From: Cupriavidus gilardii
Lineage (GTDB): Bacteria; Pseudomonadota; Gammaproteobacteria; Burkholderiales; Burkholderiaceae
NCBI RefSeq assembly: GCF_008801915.1
Contig: NZ_VZOV01000004.1
Location: 186,001 to 250,000, forward strand
DNA length: 64,000 nucleotides
Direction of reading: 5' to 3'
In this document: piece by piece, positions 25,689-35,253 of the stretch
How positions within the stretch are numbered: the first letter of the stretch is position 1
Layout of the letters: each line of letters opens with the position of its first letter
The notes under the pieces: generated by a model
What the model was told of the DNA's origin: nothing
Seen by the model: only the letters and a program-made list of their open reading frames with translations
The model's database searches: none
Translations under genes and position numbers: made by a program

Positions 25689-26927
25689 ATGATCAGATTG
25701 CGTCCGCTCGTCGCCGGCGTGGCATTGATGGCTGCGCTCGGTTCGGGAGCCGCCGCGGCCGATACGGTGAAGATCGCGTTCATCGATCCGCTGTCGGGCC
25801 TGATGGCGCCGGTCGGCCAGAACCAGCTCAAGAGCTGGCAGTACGTCGCCGAGCTGGCCAATCAGAAGAACTGGGCCGGCGGGCACAAGTTCGAGGTCGT
25901 GGGATTCGACAACAAGCTGTCGCCGCAGGAAAGCCTGACGATCCTGAAGCAGGCCGTCGATCAGGGCATTCGCTACGTGGTGCAGGGCAACGGCTCGTCG
26001 GTCGGCCTGGCGCTGCAGGACGCGGTGGCCAAGCACAACGAGCGCAACCCCGGCAAGGAGATCATCTATCTGAACTATGCCGCGGTCGATCCGGACATGA
26101 CCAACTCGAAATGCAACTACTGGCATTTCCGTCTGGACGCGAACTCCGACATGAAGATGGAGGCGCTGACCACCTATCTGGCGCAGGACCAGAACGTCAA
26201 GAAGGTCTATCTGATCAACCAGAACTACTCGTTCGGCCACCAGGTCGCGCGTGCCGCCAAGGAATACCTGAAGCGCAAGCGCCCGGACATCCAGGTGGTC
26301 GGCGAGGACCTGCACCCGCTGGCGCAGGTCAAGGACTTCTCGCCCTACGTGGCCAAGATCAAGGCGGCCGGCGCCGATACCGTGATCACCGGCAACTGGG
26401 GCAGCGACCTCGCGCTGCTGATCAAGGCGGCCAAGGACGCCGGGCTGACCGCCAATTTCTACACCTATTACGCGGCCACCACCGGGGTGCCGACCGCGAT
26501 GGGGGCGGCCGGAGCCGAGCGCGTGCGCTATGTCGGCTACTACAACCCGAACAACAAGGGCTTCCGCGGCTCGGATGTGATCGAGGGCTACGAGAAGAAG
26601 TACAACGACGACTTCTACGTGATGGCCTCGTACACCGGTATCGCGATGCTGAGCAAGGCGTTCCAGACTGCCAAGTCGACCGATCCGGTCAAGGTGGCCA
26701 AGGCGCTCGAGGGCATGAAGGTCGAGAGCATGAACGGTACCGTCGAGATGCGCGCGACCGACCACCAGGCCCAGCAGCCGCTGACCATCGCCACCTGGAC
26801 CAAGGTCGACGGCAAGGAAGTCAAGTACGACCAGGAAAACACCGGCTACGGCTGGAAGACCAACGCGGTGCTGGACGCGCATATCGCCGCCCAACCCACC
26901 TCCTGCCAGATGAAGCGTCCAGGCTGA
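25689..26927 (+). CDS. Liv-type ABC importer, periplasmic substrate-binding protein
   Basis: A 412-residue periplasmic binding protein (type I fold, Peripla_BP_6) with signal peptide MIRLRPLVAGVALMAALGSGAAAA. The mature protein starts DTVKIAFIDPLSGLMAPVG, the family opening, and contains YLINQNYSFGHQVARAAKEYL. It delivers ligand to the LivHMGF membrane complex encoded directly downstream. Length is slightly above LivJ/LivK. Although annotated as branched-chain amino acid binding in relatives, this subgroup often serves aromatic or aliphatic carboxylates, and the neighbours here (acyl-CoA ligase, beta-oxidation) favour that. A strong AGAAGGAGA ribosome site precedes ATG 25689. Confidence 0.92.
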   Translation: MIRLRPLVAGVALMAALGSGAAAADTVKIAFIDPLSGLMAPVGQNQLKSWQYVAELANQKNWAGGHKFEVVGFDNKLSPQESLTILKQAVDQGIRYVVQGNGSSVGLALQDAVAKHNERNPGKEIIYLNYAAVDPDMTNSKCNYWHFRLDANSDMKMEALTTYLAQDQNVKKVYLINQNYSFGHQVARAAKEYLKRKRPDIQVVGEDLHPLAQVKDFSPYVAKIKAAGADTVITGNWGSDLALLIKAAKDAGLTANFYTYYAATTGVPTAMGAAGAERVRYVGYYNPNNKGFRGSDVIEGYEKKYNDDFYVMASYTGIAMLSKAFQTAKSTDPVKVAKALEGMKVESMNGTVEMRATDHQAQQPLTIATWTKVDGKEVKYDQENTGYGWKTNAVLDAHIAAQPTSCQMKRPG

Positions 26928-27095
26928 TCCCGGACGCGCCACACGCGGCGCGCCCGCGCGGCCTCTGACCGCCAGCGCCGGTGGTATGCTGCCGGCCCCT
27001 GGGGGCACAGACACGGCCGCCGCGCCCGCCCTCGCTTCGCCTTCGCCGGACGGCGGCACTTGCCGCCGGCCCGGCGCCAGATGGAAGGACTGGCT

Positions 27096-28043
27096 GTGGA
27101 ATTCTTCATCATCTCGCTGTTGAACGGCATCAGCTATGGGCTGCTGCTGTTCATGCTGTCGTCGGGCCTGACGCTGATCTTCAGCATGATGGGCGTGCTG
27201 AACTTCGCGCATGCGAGCTTCTACATGCTCGGCGCCTATTTCGCGTATTCGATCTCGACCAAGATCGGCTTCTGGCCGGCGCTGATCGCCGCGCCGCTGC
27301 TGGTGGCGTTCGCCGGTGCGCTGGTCGAGCGCTTCGGCCTGCGAGCCGTGCACAAGTACGGCCACGTCGCCGAGCTGCTGTTCACCTTCGGCCTCGCCTA
27401 CCTGATCGAGGAGGGCGTCAAGCTGGTCTGGGGTCTGGCGGCGGTGCCGTACCGGATTCCGGCCGAGCTCGACGGGCCGCTGTTTACCGTGTTCACCTCG
27501 GCCTTCCCCAAGTACCGCGCCTTCATGATGCTGGTGTCGCTGGCGATGCTGGTGGCGATCTACCTGGTGCTGACGCGCACCCGCATCGGGCTGGTGATCC
27601 AGGCCGCGCTGACGCATCCGGAGATGGTCGAGGCCCTGGGCCACAACGTGCCGCGCGTCTTCATGCTGGTGTTCGGCGGCGGTGCCGCGCTGGCGGGGCT
27701 GGCCGGCGTGATCGGCGGCAATGCCTTCGTCACCGAGCCGTCGATGGCCGCCGCGGTCGGCTCGATCGTGTTCGTGGTGGCGGTGGTCGGCGGCATGGGC
27801 TCGCTGGTCGGGGCGTTCATCGCGTCGATCCTGATCGGGCTGCTGCAGACCTTCGCGGTCACCATCGACGCGTCGCTCGCCGGCATGTTCAATTCGCTGG
27901 GGCTGAACGTGACCAGCGAAACGCCGTTCTATTCGCTGTGGCGGCTGACGGTGGCGCAGGTCGCCCCGGTGCTGCCGTATCTGCTGCTGGTCGTGATGCT
28001 GATCTTCCGCCCGCGCGGCCTGATGGGAACCCGGGAGAGCTGA
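27096..28043 (+). CDS. livH: LivH-type ABC transporter permease
   Basis: A 315-residue inner-membrane permease of the branched-chain amino acid transporter family, with about eight helices. It carries GLTLIFSMMGVLNFAHASFYMLGAY and the coupling region TRTRIGLVIQAALTHPEMVEALGHN. I chose GTG 27096 because homologues begin at the equivalent of VEFFIISLLNGISYG and GAAGGA sits six bases upstream; ATG 27081 in the same frame would add five residues. livM starts four bases after its stop. The intergenic 168 bases before it hold no obvious terminator, so the binding-protein gene and livHMGF are probably one operon. Confidence 0.93.
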   Translation: MEFFIISLLNGISYGLLLFMLSSGLTLIFSMMGVLNFAHASFYMLGAYFAYSISTKIGFWPALIAAPLLVAFAGALVERFGLRAVHKYGHVAELLFTFGLAYLIEEGVKLVWGLAAVPYRIPAELDGPLFTVFTSAFPKYRAFMMLVSLAMLVAIYLVLTRTRIGLVIQAALTHPEMVEALGHNVPRVFMLVFGGGAALAGLAGVIGGNAFVTEPSMAAAVGSIVFVVAVVGGMGSLVGAFIASILIGLLQTFAVTIDASLAGMFNSLGLNVTSETPFYSLWRLTVAQVAPVLPYLLLVVMLIFRPRGLMGTRES

Positions 28044-28047
28044 CGCG

Positions 28048-29361
28048 ATGGAATCGACGATGCAACGCACGCAAGACACCGCGCTGAACGGCCGCACGAT
28101 GCGCTACCGGCCGCTGAACCTGGGCCGCTGGGTGCTGTGGGGCACCACGGCGCTGCTGATGCTGGTGCTGCCGCTGATCTTCACCGGCGGGTTTGCGATC
28201 ACGCTGATGTCGCAGATGGGCATCATGATCGTGTTCGCGCTGTCCTACAACATGCTGCTCGGCCAGACCGGCATGCTGTCGTTCGGCCACGCGGTCTACT
28301 CGGGCCTGGGCGCCTTCATCGCGGTCCATGTGCTGAACATGGCCGGCGCCGGCACCGTGTGGATGCCGGTGTCGCTGCTGCCGCTGGTCGGGGGACTCGC
28401 CGGTGCCTTCTTCGGCGTCATCTTCGGCTACGTGACGACCAAGAAGTCCGGCACCACCTTCGCGATGATCACGCTGGGGATCGGCGAAATGGTGTTTGCC
28501 AGCTCGCTGATGTTCCCGGAATTCTTCGGCGGCGAGGGCGGCATCTCGACCAACCGCGTGGTGGGCGAGCCGTTCCTGGGCATCACCTTCGGGCCGGGCC
28601 GGCAGGTCTACTACCTGATCGCGATCTGGTGCCTGCTGTCGATGGCGGCGATGTATGCGTGGACGCAGACGCCGCTCGGCCGCATCGCCAACGCGGTGCG
28701 CGACAACCCCGAGCGGGCCGAGTTCATCGGCTACAACACCCAGCGCGTGCGCTATCTGGTGCTGATCCTGTCGGCGTTCTTCGCCGGCATCTCGGGCGCG
28801 CTGGCGGCGATCAACTTCGAGATCGTGTCGGCGGAGAACGTCAGCGCGGTGCGCTCCGGCGGCGTGCTGCTGGCCGCCTTCATCGGCGGCGCCGGCTTCT
28901 TCTTCGGGCCGATCATCGGCGCGGTGGTGTTCGTGCTGTTCGCGGTCGCGCTGTCGGACCTGACCAAGGCATGGCTGCTGTACCTGGGCCTGTTCTTCGT
29001 GCTGATGGTGATGTTCGTGCCGGGCGGGCTGGCCAGCCTGCTGATGATGCAGCTGCCGCTGGTGGCGCGCGGCAAGTTCCGTCAGATGCTGCCGTCCTAC
29101 GGGCTGTGCGCGCTGGCCGGGGTGGTGCTGCTGGCGGCGATCATCCTGACGGTCGAGCTGGTCTACAAGGTGCAGGTCGACAGCGCCAACGGCACCGCGA
29201 TGACGCTGTTCGGCATCGCGTTCGATGCCGGCACGCTGGCGCCCTGGGGCGTGGCGGCGGCGCTGTGGCTGGTGGGGCTGGCCGCATGGCGCTTCACGGT
29301 GGGGCAGGCGCGGCTGCGGTGGGACAAGGTGCAGGCGGAAATCGCGGGAGGAGCGGCATGA
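28048..29361 (+). CDS. livM: LivM-type ABC transporter permease
   Basis: A 437-residue permease. A 30-residue cytoplasmic tail leads into the LivM core (MGIMIVFALSYNMLLGQTGMLSFGHAVYSGLGA; NAVRDNPERAEFIGYNTQRVRYLVLILSAFFAG). The core ends near residue 335; the last 100 residues add two or three further hydrophobic segments and a short cytoplasmic end, longer than typical LivM. It pairs with LivH to form the translocation path. Its stop overlaps the livG start as ATGA, indicating translational coupling. Confidence 0.93.
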   Translation: MESTMQRTQDTALNGRTMRYRPLNLGRWVLWGTTALLMLVLPLIFTGGFAITLMSQMGIMIVFALSYNMLLGQTGMLSFGHAVYSGLGAFIAVHVLNMAGAGTVWMPVSLLPLVGGLAGAFFGVIFGYVTTKKSGTTFAMITLGIGEMVFASSLMFPEFFGGEGGISTNRVVGEPFLGITFGPGRQVYYLIAIWCLLSMAAMYAWTQTPLGRIANAVRDNPERAEFIGYNTQRVRYLVLILSAFFAGISGALAAINFEIVSAENVSAVRSGGVLLAAFIGGAGFFFGPIIGAVVFVLFAVALSDLTKAWLLYLGLFFVLMVMFVPGGLASLLMMQLPLVARGKFRQMLPSYGLCALAGVVLLAAIILTVELVYKVQVDSANGTAMTLFGIAFDAGTLAPWGVAAALWLVGLAAWRFTVGQARLRWDKVQAEIAGGAA

Positions 29362-30170
29362 GGCGGGATACCACGGCGGCGCTGGAGCTGACCGATGTGC
29401 GCAAGCGCTTCGGCCAGACCGAGATCATCCGCGGCGTGACGCTGAACATTGCGCGCGGCGAGCGCCATGCGCTGATCGGTCCCAACGGCGCGGGCAAGTC
29501 GACCACCTTCAACCTGATCTCCGGCCGGTTCGCACCGACCTCGGGATCGGTGCGGCTCAATGGCGAGGAGATCGGCGGGCTGCAGCCGTTCGTGATCAAT
29601 CGGAAGGGGCTGTCGCGCAGCTTCCAGATCACCAATATCTTCCATCGGCTGACGGTGTTCGAGAACCTGCGCTGCGCGGTGCTGTGGGCGCTTGGCTACA
29701 AGTATTCGTTCTGGCACCGGCTGTCCGAATTGCGCGATGCGCGCGAACGGGCCGAGGAAGTGCTGGAGCTGATCGGCCTGCAGCACCGGCGCCATACGCA
29801 GTCGGGCCTGCTGACCTATGCCGAGCAGCGCGCGCTGGAGATCGGCATCACGATCGCCGGCGGCGCCGACGTGATCCTGCTGGACGAGCCGACCGCCGGC
29901 ATGAGCCGCTCGGAGTCAGACCATGCGGTCGAGCTGATCCGCAAGGTCACCGTGGGCAAGACGCTGGTGATGGTCGAGCACGACATGAGCGTGGTGTTCG
30001 GGCTGGCCGACCGCATCTCGGTGCTGGTCTACGGCGAGGTGATCGCCACCGGTACGCCCGAGGCCATCCGCAACGATCGCCGCGTCAAGGAAGCCTATCT
30101 GGGCACGACGCTCGACGAGGGCGAAGGCGAGGGCGCGGTAGGCGCAAGCGCAAGCGAGGGGGCGCACTGA
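29358..30170 (+). CDS. livG: LivG-type ABC ATPase
   Basis: A 270-residue nucleotide-binding subunit. Walker A is GPNGAGKST, Walker B is VILLDEPTAGMS with the catalytic Glu, and the H-loop His is in VMVEHDMSVVF. The signature motif reads LTYAEQRALEIG, where the conserved glycine is alanine. The start overlaps the livM stop (ATGA), and its own stop shares one base with the livF start (TGATG). The last 15 residues are a Gly/Glu/Ala-rich tail. The frame remains open far upstream through livM, but that is a GC-rich shadow. Confidence 0.94.
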   Translation: MRRDTTAALELTDVRKRFGQTEIIRGVTLNIARGERHALIGPNGAGKSTTFNLISGRFAPTSGSVRLNGEEIGGLQPFVINRKGLSRSFQITNIFHRLTVFENLRCAVLWALGYKYSFWHRLSELRDARERAEEVLELIGLQHRRHTQSGLLTYAEQRALEIGITIAGGADVILLDEPTAGMSRSESDHAVELIRKVTVGKTLVMVEHDMSVVFGLADRISVLVYGEVIATGTPEAIRNDRRVKEAYLGTTLDEGEGEGAVGASASEGAH

Positions 30171-30883
30171 TGGGCAAGCGCATGCTGGAGGTGCAGGGGC
30201 TGCACGCCTACTACGGCAAGAGCCATATCCTGCATGGCGTCGATCTGCATATCGACGAGGGCGAGATCGTCGCGCTGCTGGGGCGCAACGGCGTGGGGCG
30301 CTCGACCATGGCGAAGGCGATCCTCGGCATGGTCAAGGCCGAGGGCTCGGTACGCTTTCGCGGCGACGAGATCCTGGGGCGGCGCACCTTCGAGATCGCA
30401 CACCTCGGCGTCGGCTACGTGCCCGAGAATCGCGACATCTTTCCGACGCTGACGGTCCGCCAGAACCTGCTGCTGGGCGAGAAGCCGAACCCGCGCCAGA
30501 GCCGGCCGCGCTGGAGCACCGACGACATGTTCGCGCTGTTTCCGCGCCTGAAGGAGCGCGAGAACACGCCGGCCGGCGTGCTGTCCGGCGGCGAGCAGCA
30601 GATGCTGACGCTGTGCCGCACGCTGATGGGCGACCCCGACCTGGTGCTGATCGACGAGCCGACCGAGGGGCTCGCGCCGATGATCGTCGCCCAGGTTGCC
30701 GACTACCTGAAGGTGCTGAAGGAGCGCGGCGTGTCGGTGCTGCTGATCGAGCAGAAGCTCGCGATCGCGCTGGACATCTCGCAGCGTGTCTACGTGATGG
30801 GCCACGGGCACATCGTTTTCGAAGGCACGCCGGCCGAGCTCAAGGCCAATGCGCAGGTGCGCAAGGAGTGGTTGGAGGTTTGA
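30170..30883 (+). CDS. livF: LivF-type ABC ATPase with Arg in Walker A
   Basis: A 237-residue nucleotide-binding subunit. Signature LSGGEQQ and Walker B LVLIDEPTEGLAP are canonical. Walker A reads GRNGVGRST, with Arg in place of the phosphate-binding Lys, and the H-loop is LLIEQK, the Gln form usual in LivF. In a LivG-LivF heterodimer, this Walker A faces the LivG signature that has lost its glycine, so one ATP site looks degenerate. I recall GRNGVGRST from other betaproteobacterial LivF-like proteins, so it is probably a subfamily feature rather than a sequencing error. Confidence 0.94.
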   Translation: MGKRMLEVQGLHAYYGKSHILHGVDLHIDEGEIVALLGRNGVGRSTMAKAILGMVKAEGSVRFRGDEILGRRTFEIAHLGVGYVPENRDIFPTLTVRQNLLLGEKPNPRQSRPRWSTDDMFALFPRLKERENTPAGVLSGGEQQMLTLCRTLMGDPDLVLIDEPTEGLAPMIVAQVADYLKVLKERGVSVLLIEQKLAIALDISQRVYVMGHGHIVFEGTPAELKANAQVRKEWLEV

Positions 30884-30893
30884 GGGCCGGAAC

Positions 30894-30941
30894 AGGCTGT
30901 TGAAGAGGCCGCTGAAGAGACTGCCAAAGAGGCTGTTAGGC
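30894..30941 (+). repeat. Four degenerate 12-bp tandem repeats after livF
   Basis: Units are aggctgttgaag, aggccgctgaag, agactgccaaag and aggctgttaggc, starting ten bases after the livF stop. Confidence 0.7.
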
Positions 30942-30986
30942 AGGGTGTTATCGACCGCTTCCGTTTCGACCATGCATGCCATGAAG

Positions 30987-31022
30987 GCGTGCCATGCAGC
31001 CCCCGCATGGCGCGCTTTTTTT
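30987..31022 (+). terminator. Rho-independent terminator of the liv operon
   Basis: Arms gcgtgccatgc and gcatggcgcgc (11 bp with one G-T pair) enclose a seven-base loop and are followed directly by seven T residues at 31016-31022. Confidence 0.9.
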
Positions 31023-31049
31023 GTGCCTGCGGCGGCGAATTTCTCCTCC

Positions 31050-31088
31050 AAAATAGAAATTGAACGACCGTTCTATTTTGTGTATGCT
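31050..31088 (+). promoter_or_regulatory. fadB operon promoter overlapped by nested inverted repeats
   Basis: A -35-like TTGAAC at 31060-31065 and -10-like TATGCT at 31083-31088 are 17 bases apart. Overlapping them are an outer inverted repeat (AAAATAGAA at 31050-31058, TTCTATTTT at 31071-31079) and an inner one (GAACG at 31062-31066, CGTTC at 31069-31073). A repressor bound here would block the -35 region. The inner motif matches the type bound by TetR-family fatty acid regulators (PsrA/FadP-like); the regulator is not in this window. Confidence 0.6.
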
Positions 31089-31225
31089 TGTTTCGCTCGC
31101 CTCCCCGGACGGCCGGCTCGCGCCTACTATTCCCAGGGCGCACCGCGATACCGATGGCGCAGCCGAAGCAAAACAATATTCGAGAATTCGAATCCCGAGA
31201 CAACCAAGACACCAAAGGAACCAGC

Positions 31226-33307
31226 ATGACAGCGCAGTATCAGGTTCAGGACGGCATCGCCGTCATCACGCTCGACAATCCCCCTGTCAACGGCCTGGGT
31301 CACAGCACCCGGCTTGGCATCGTCGAAGGCATGACCCGTGCGCTGGACGATGCCGCGGTCAAGGCGGTCGTCATCACCGGCGCCGGCAAGGCGTTCTCGG
31401 GCGGCGCCGATATCCGCGAGTTCAATACGCCGAAGGCGACGCAGGAGCCGACGCTGCATTCGGTGATCAAGGTGATCGAGAATTCGACCAAGCCGGTCGT
31501 CGCCGCGGTCCATTCGGTGGCGATGGGCGGGGGCCTGGAACTGGCGCTGGGTTGCAACTACCGCGTCGCTTCGAAGGGCGCGCAGATCGCGCTGCCCGAA
31601 GTCAAGCTGGGCATCCTGCCGGGCGCCGGCGGCACGCAGCGCCTGCCGCGCGTGATCGGCCTGGAGGCCGCGCTGAACATGATCGTCACCGGCAATCCGG
31701 TGCCGTCGGAGAAGTTTGCCGGCACCAAGCTGTTCGACGAAATCGTCGACGGCGACGTGCTGCCTGCTGCGATCGCCTTCGCCCGCAATGTCGGCGCAGC
31801 GTCGGGCCCGCACCCGAAGGTGCGCGACCTGAAGGTGCGCCATGAAAACGCAGAGGGCTTCCTCGCCTTCGCGAAGAACACCGTCGCCGCCGTCGCGAAG
31901 AATTTCCCGGCGCCGGGCAAGTGCGTCGAGGCGGTCGCCGCTTCGCTCAAGCCCTTCGACGAGGGCCTGCGCCTGGAGCGTGAAGGCTTCATGTTCCTGG
32001 TCAATACGCCGGAATCGCGCGCACTGCGCCATGCCTTCTTCGGCGAACGCGCCGCCAGCAAGATCCCCGACGTGCCGTCGGACACGCCCACCCGCAAGAT
32101 CGAGAAGGTTGCCGTGATCGGCGCCGGCACCATGGGCGGCGGCATCTCGATGAACTTCCTTAACGCGGGCATCCCCGTCACCGTTCTGGAGACCAAGCAG
32201 GAAGCGCTGGAGCGCGGCGTGGCGACGATCCGCCGCAACTACGAGAACAGCGCCAAGAAGGGCAAGCTGACGCAGGAGAAGGTCGAGCAGCGCATGGGCC
32301 TGCTGTCGACCACGCTGTCCTATGACGACATCAAGGACGCCGACCTGATCATCGAGGCGGTGTTCGAGGAAATGGGCGTCAAGGAGACCGTCTTCAAGAA
32401 GCTGGACGAAGTCGCCAAGCCCGGCGCGATCCTGGCCTCGAACACCTCGACGCTCGACGTCAACAAGATCGCCTCGTTCACCAAGCGTCCGCAGGACGTG
32501 GTCGGCATGCACTTCTTCAGCCCAGCCAACGTGATGAAGCTGCTGGAAGTGGTGCGCGGCGACAAGACCGGCAAGGACGTGCTGGCCACGGTCATGCAGG
32601 TCGCCAAGAAGATCAAGAAGACCGCGGTGGTGTCGGGCGTCTGCGACGGCTTCATCGGCAACCGGATGATCGAGCAGTACAGCCGCCAGGCCGGCTATCT
32701 GCTGGACGAGGGCGCGCTGCCCGAGCAGGTCGACAAGGCCATCGAGAAGTTCGGCTTCGCGATGGGCCCGTTCCGCATGGGCGACCTGGCCGGCAACGAC
32801 ATCGGCTGGGCGATCCGCAAGCGCCGCGCGGTCGAGAAGCCGGACATCCAGTATTCGAAGACCGCCGACCTGCTGTGCGAGATGGGACGCTTCGGCCAGA
32901 AGACCGGCGCGGGCTGGTACGACTACAAGCCGGGCGACCGCAAGCCGTATCCGAACCAGCAGGTCAACGAGATGATCGTCCAGCATTCCAAGGATCTCGG
33001 CATCACGCGCCGCAAGATCTCGGACGAGGAGATCGTCGAGCGTCTGGTGTACGCGCTGGTCAATGAAGGCGCGAAGATTCTCGAGGAAGGCATTGCCTCG
33101 AAGGCCTCGGACATCGACATGGTGTACCTGACCGGCTACGGCTTCCCGCTGCATCGCGGCGGCCCGATGCTGTATGCGGACCAGGTCGGCCTGTACAACG
33201 TGCTGCTGTCGATGCAGCGCTATGCCAAGGGCTACCACGGCGAAGCGTGGGAGCCGGCGCCGCTGCTCAAGAAGCTGGCGGCCGAGGGCAAGGGCTTCAA
33301 CGGCTGA
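31226..33307 (+). CDS. fadB: FadB-type enoyl-CoA hydratase/3-hydroxyacyl-CoA dehydrogenase
   Basis: A 693-residue bifunctional beta-oxidation enzyme. Residues 1-180 are a crotonase domain with the two catalytic glutamates at E105 (GGGLELALG) and E125 (LPEVKLGILPG). From about 290 lies the NAD-binding fold (KVAVIGAGTMGGGISMNFL), with VGMHFFSPANVMKLLEVV holding the catalytic His, then two HCDH C-terminal repeats. It hydrates trans-2-enoyl-CoA and oxidises the 3-hydroxyacyl-CoA. ATG 31226 follows AAAGGAA. It is the first gene of a run to 39203 that contains thiolase, acyl-CoA dehydrogenase and thioesterases. Shorter than E. coli FadB, it matches the roughly 690-residue FadJ/Cupriavidus FadB' size. 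Confidence 0.95.
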   Translation: MTAQYQVQDGIAVITLDNPPVNGLGHSTRLGIVEGMTRALDDAAVKAVVITGAGKAFSGGADIREFNTPKATQEPTLHSVIKVIENSTKPVVAAVHSVAMGGGLELALGCNYRVASKGAQIALPEVKLGILPGAGGTQRLPRVIGLEAALNMIVTGNPVPSEKFAGTKLFDEIVDGDVLPAAIAFARNVGAASGPHPKVRDLKVRHENAEGFLAFAKNTVAAVAKNFPAPGKCVEAVAASLKPFDEGLRLEREGFMFLVNTPESRALRHAFFGERAASKIPDVPSDTPTRKIEKVAVIGAGTMGGGISMNFLNAGIPVTVLETKQEALERGVATIRRNYENSAKKGKLTQEKVEQRMGLLSTTLSYDDIKDADLIIEAVFEEMGVKETVFKKLDEVAKPGAILASNTSTLDVNKIASFTKRPQDVVGMHFFSPANVMKLLEVVRGDKTGKDVLATVMQVAKKIKKTAVVSGVCDGFIGNRMIEQYSRQAGYLLDEGALPEQVDKAIEKFGFAMGPFRMGDLAGNDIGWAIRKRRAVEKPDIQYSKTADLLCEMGRFGQKTGAGWYDYKPGDRKPYPNQQVNEMIVQHSKDLGITRRKISDEEIVERLVYALVNEGAKILEEGIASKASDIDMVYLTGYGFPLHRGGPMLYADQVGLYNVLLSMQRYAKGYHGEAWEPAPLLKKLAAEGKGFNG

Positions 33308-33333
33308 GCGGCGAACGGCACGACACCGACGCA

Positions 33334-33981
33334 ATGGACGCGACCATGCAACGACGCTTCGGCAACAGCGATTGCCTGCTGGTGATCGATGTGCAGAACG
33401 ACTTCATGCCCGGCGGCGCGCTCGCCGTGCCTGACGGCGACCAGGTCGTGCCGGTGATCAACCGGCTGGCCGAGGCGTTCACGCATGTGGTGCTGACGCA
33501 GGACTGGCACCCGGCCGACCACGTGTCGTTCGCGGTCAACCATGCCGGCGCGGCGCCGTTCCAGACCACCACGCTGCTGTATGGCGAGCAGGTGCTCTGG
33601 CCCGCGCACTGCGTGCAAGGGCAACCGGGGGCCGAGCTGCATCCGCAACTGGCGGTGCCGCACGCGCGGCTGGTGATCCGCAAGGGCCATCAGCGCGAGG
33701 TCGACAGCTATTCCGCCTTTGTCGAGGCGGACCGCACGACCCCGACCGGGCTGGCCGGCTATCTGCGCGAGCATGGCGTGCGCCGCGTGATTTGCGTCGG
33801 CCTGGCGACCGACTACTGCGTGGCCTGGAGCGCGCTGGACGCGCGCGCGGCGGGCTTCGATGCGGTGGTGGTCGAGGACGCCTGCCGCGCGATCGACCTG
33901 AACGGATCGCTGGACGCCGCCTGGGCGAGCCTCGCCGAGGCGGGCGTCGGCAGGGTGCGTGCCGCCGAGCTGCTGAGCTGA
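33334..33981 (+). CDS. pncA: Nicotinamidase
   Basis: A 215-residue cysteine hydrolase converting nicotinamide to nicotinate in NAD salvage. The catalytic triad is visible: D19 (LLVIDVQNDF), K117 (VIRKGHQ) and C162 (GLATDYCV). Metal ligands fit D57, H59 (TQDWHP) and H92 (WPAHCVQG). ATG 33334 lies 26 bases after fadB; ATG 33346 is an alternative. The Ser-Tyr segment YSAFVEADRTTPTGL is also typical of PncA. Its place within a beta-oxidation operon is unusual by function; high NAD demand of the pathway is a possible link. Confidence 0.94.
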   Translation: MDATMQRRFGNSDCLLVIDVQNDFMPGGALAVPDGDQVVPVINRLAEAFTHVVLTQDWHPADHVSFAVNHAGAAPFQTTTLLYGEQVLWPAHCVQGQPGAELHPQLAVPHARLVIRKGHQREVDSYSAFVEADRTTPTGLAGYLREHGVRRVICVGLATDYCVAWSALDARAAGFDAVVVEDACRAIDLNGSLDAAWASLAEAGVGRVRAAELLS

Positions 33982-34062
33982 GATGGCCCGTGCGACAGCG
34001 CATGGGCACCGAGACATCGAGACATCGATACACCAGACACCGAGAATACTGAGGAGCAACAA

Positions 34063-35241
<1,179 letters not shown>

Positions 35242-35253
35242 GCGCAGGCCGCG

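Larger units (their letters stand above)
30884..31225. other. 342-bp gap between the liv operon and the beta-oxidation operon
   Basis: The gap contains, in order, a decayed 12-bp repeat array, a rho-independent terminator for the liv operon, and a promoter-operator for fadB; each is listed separately. No gene is seen. Confidence 0.7.

Noticed and set aside
25503..28097. Long minus-strand frame antisense to the Liv binding protein and livH genes
   Set aside because: Composition is typical of an antisense shadow and the plus-strand genes have signal peptides, membrane helices and operon overlaps.
28137..29357. Apparent long LivG with 407 extra N-terminal codons
   Set aside because: The extra part is out of frame with livM, Arg/Gly-rich and without motifs; ATG 29358 with the ATGA overlap is the clear start.
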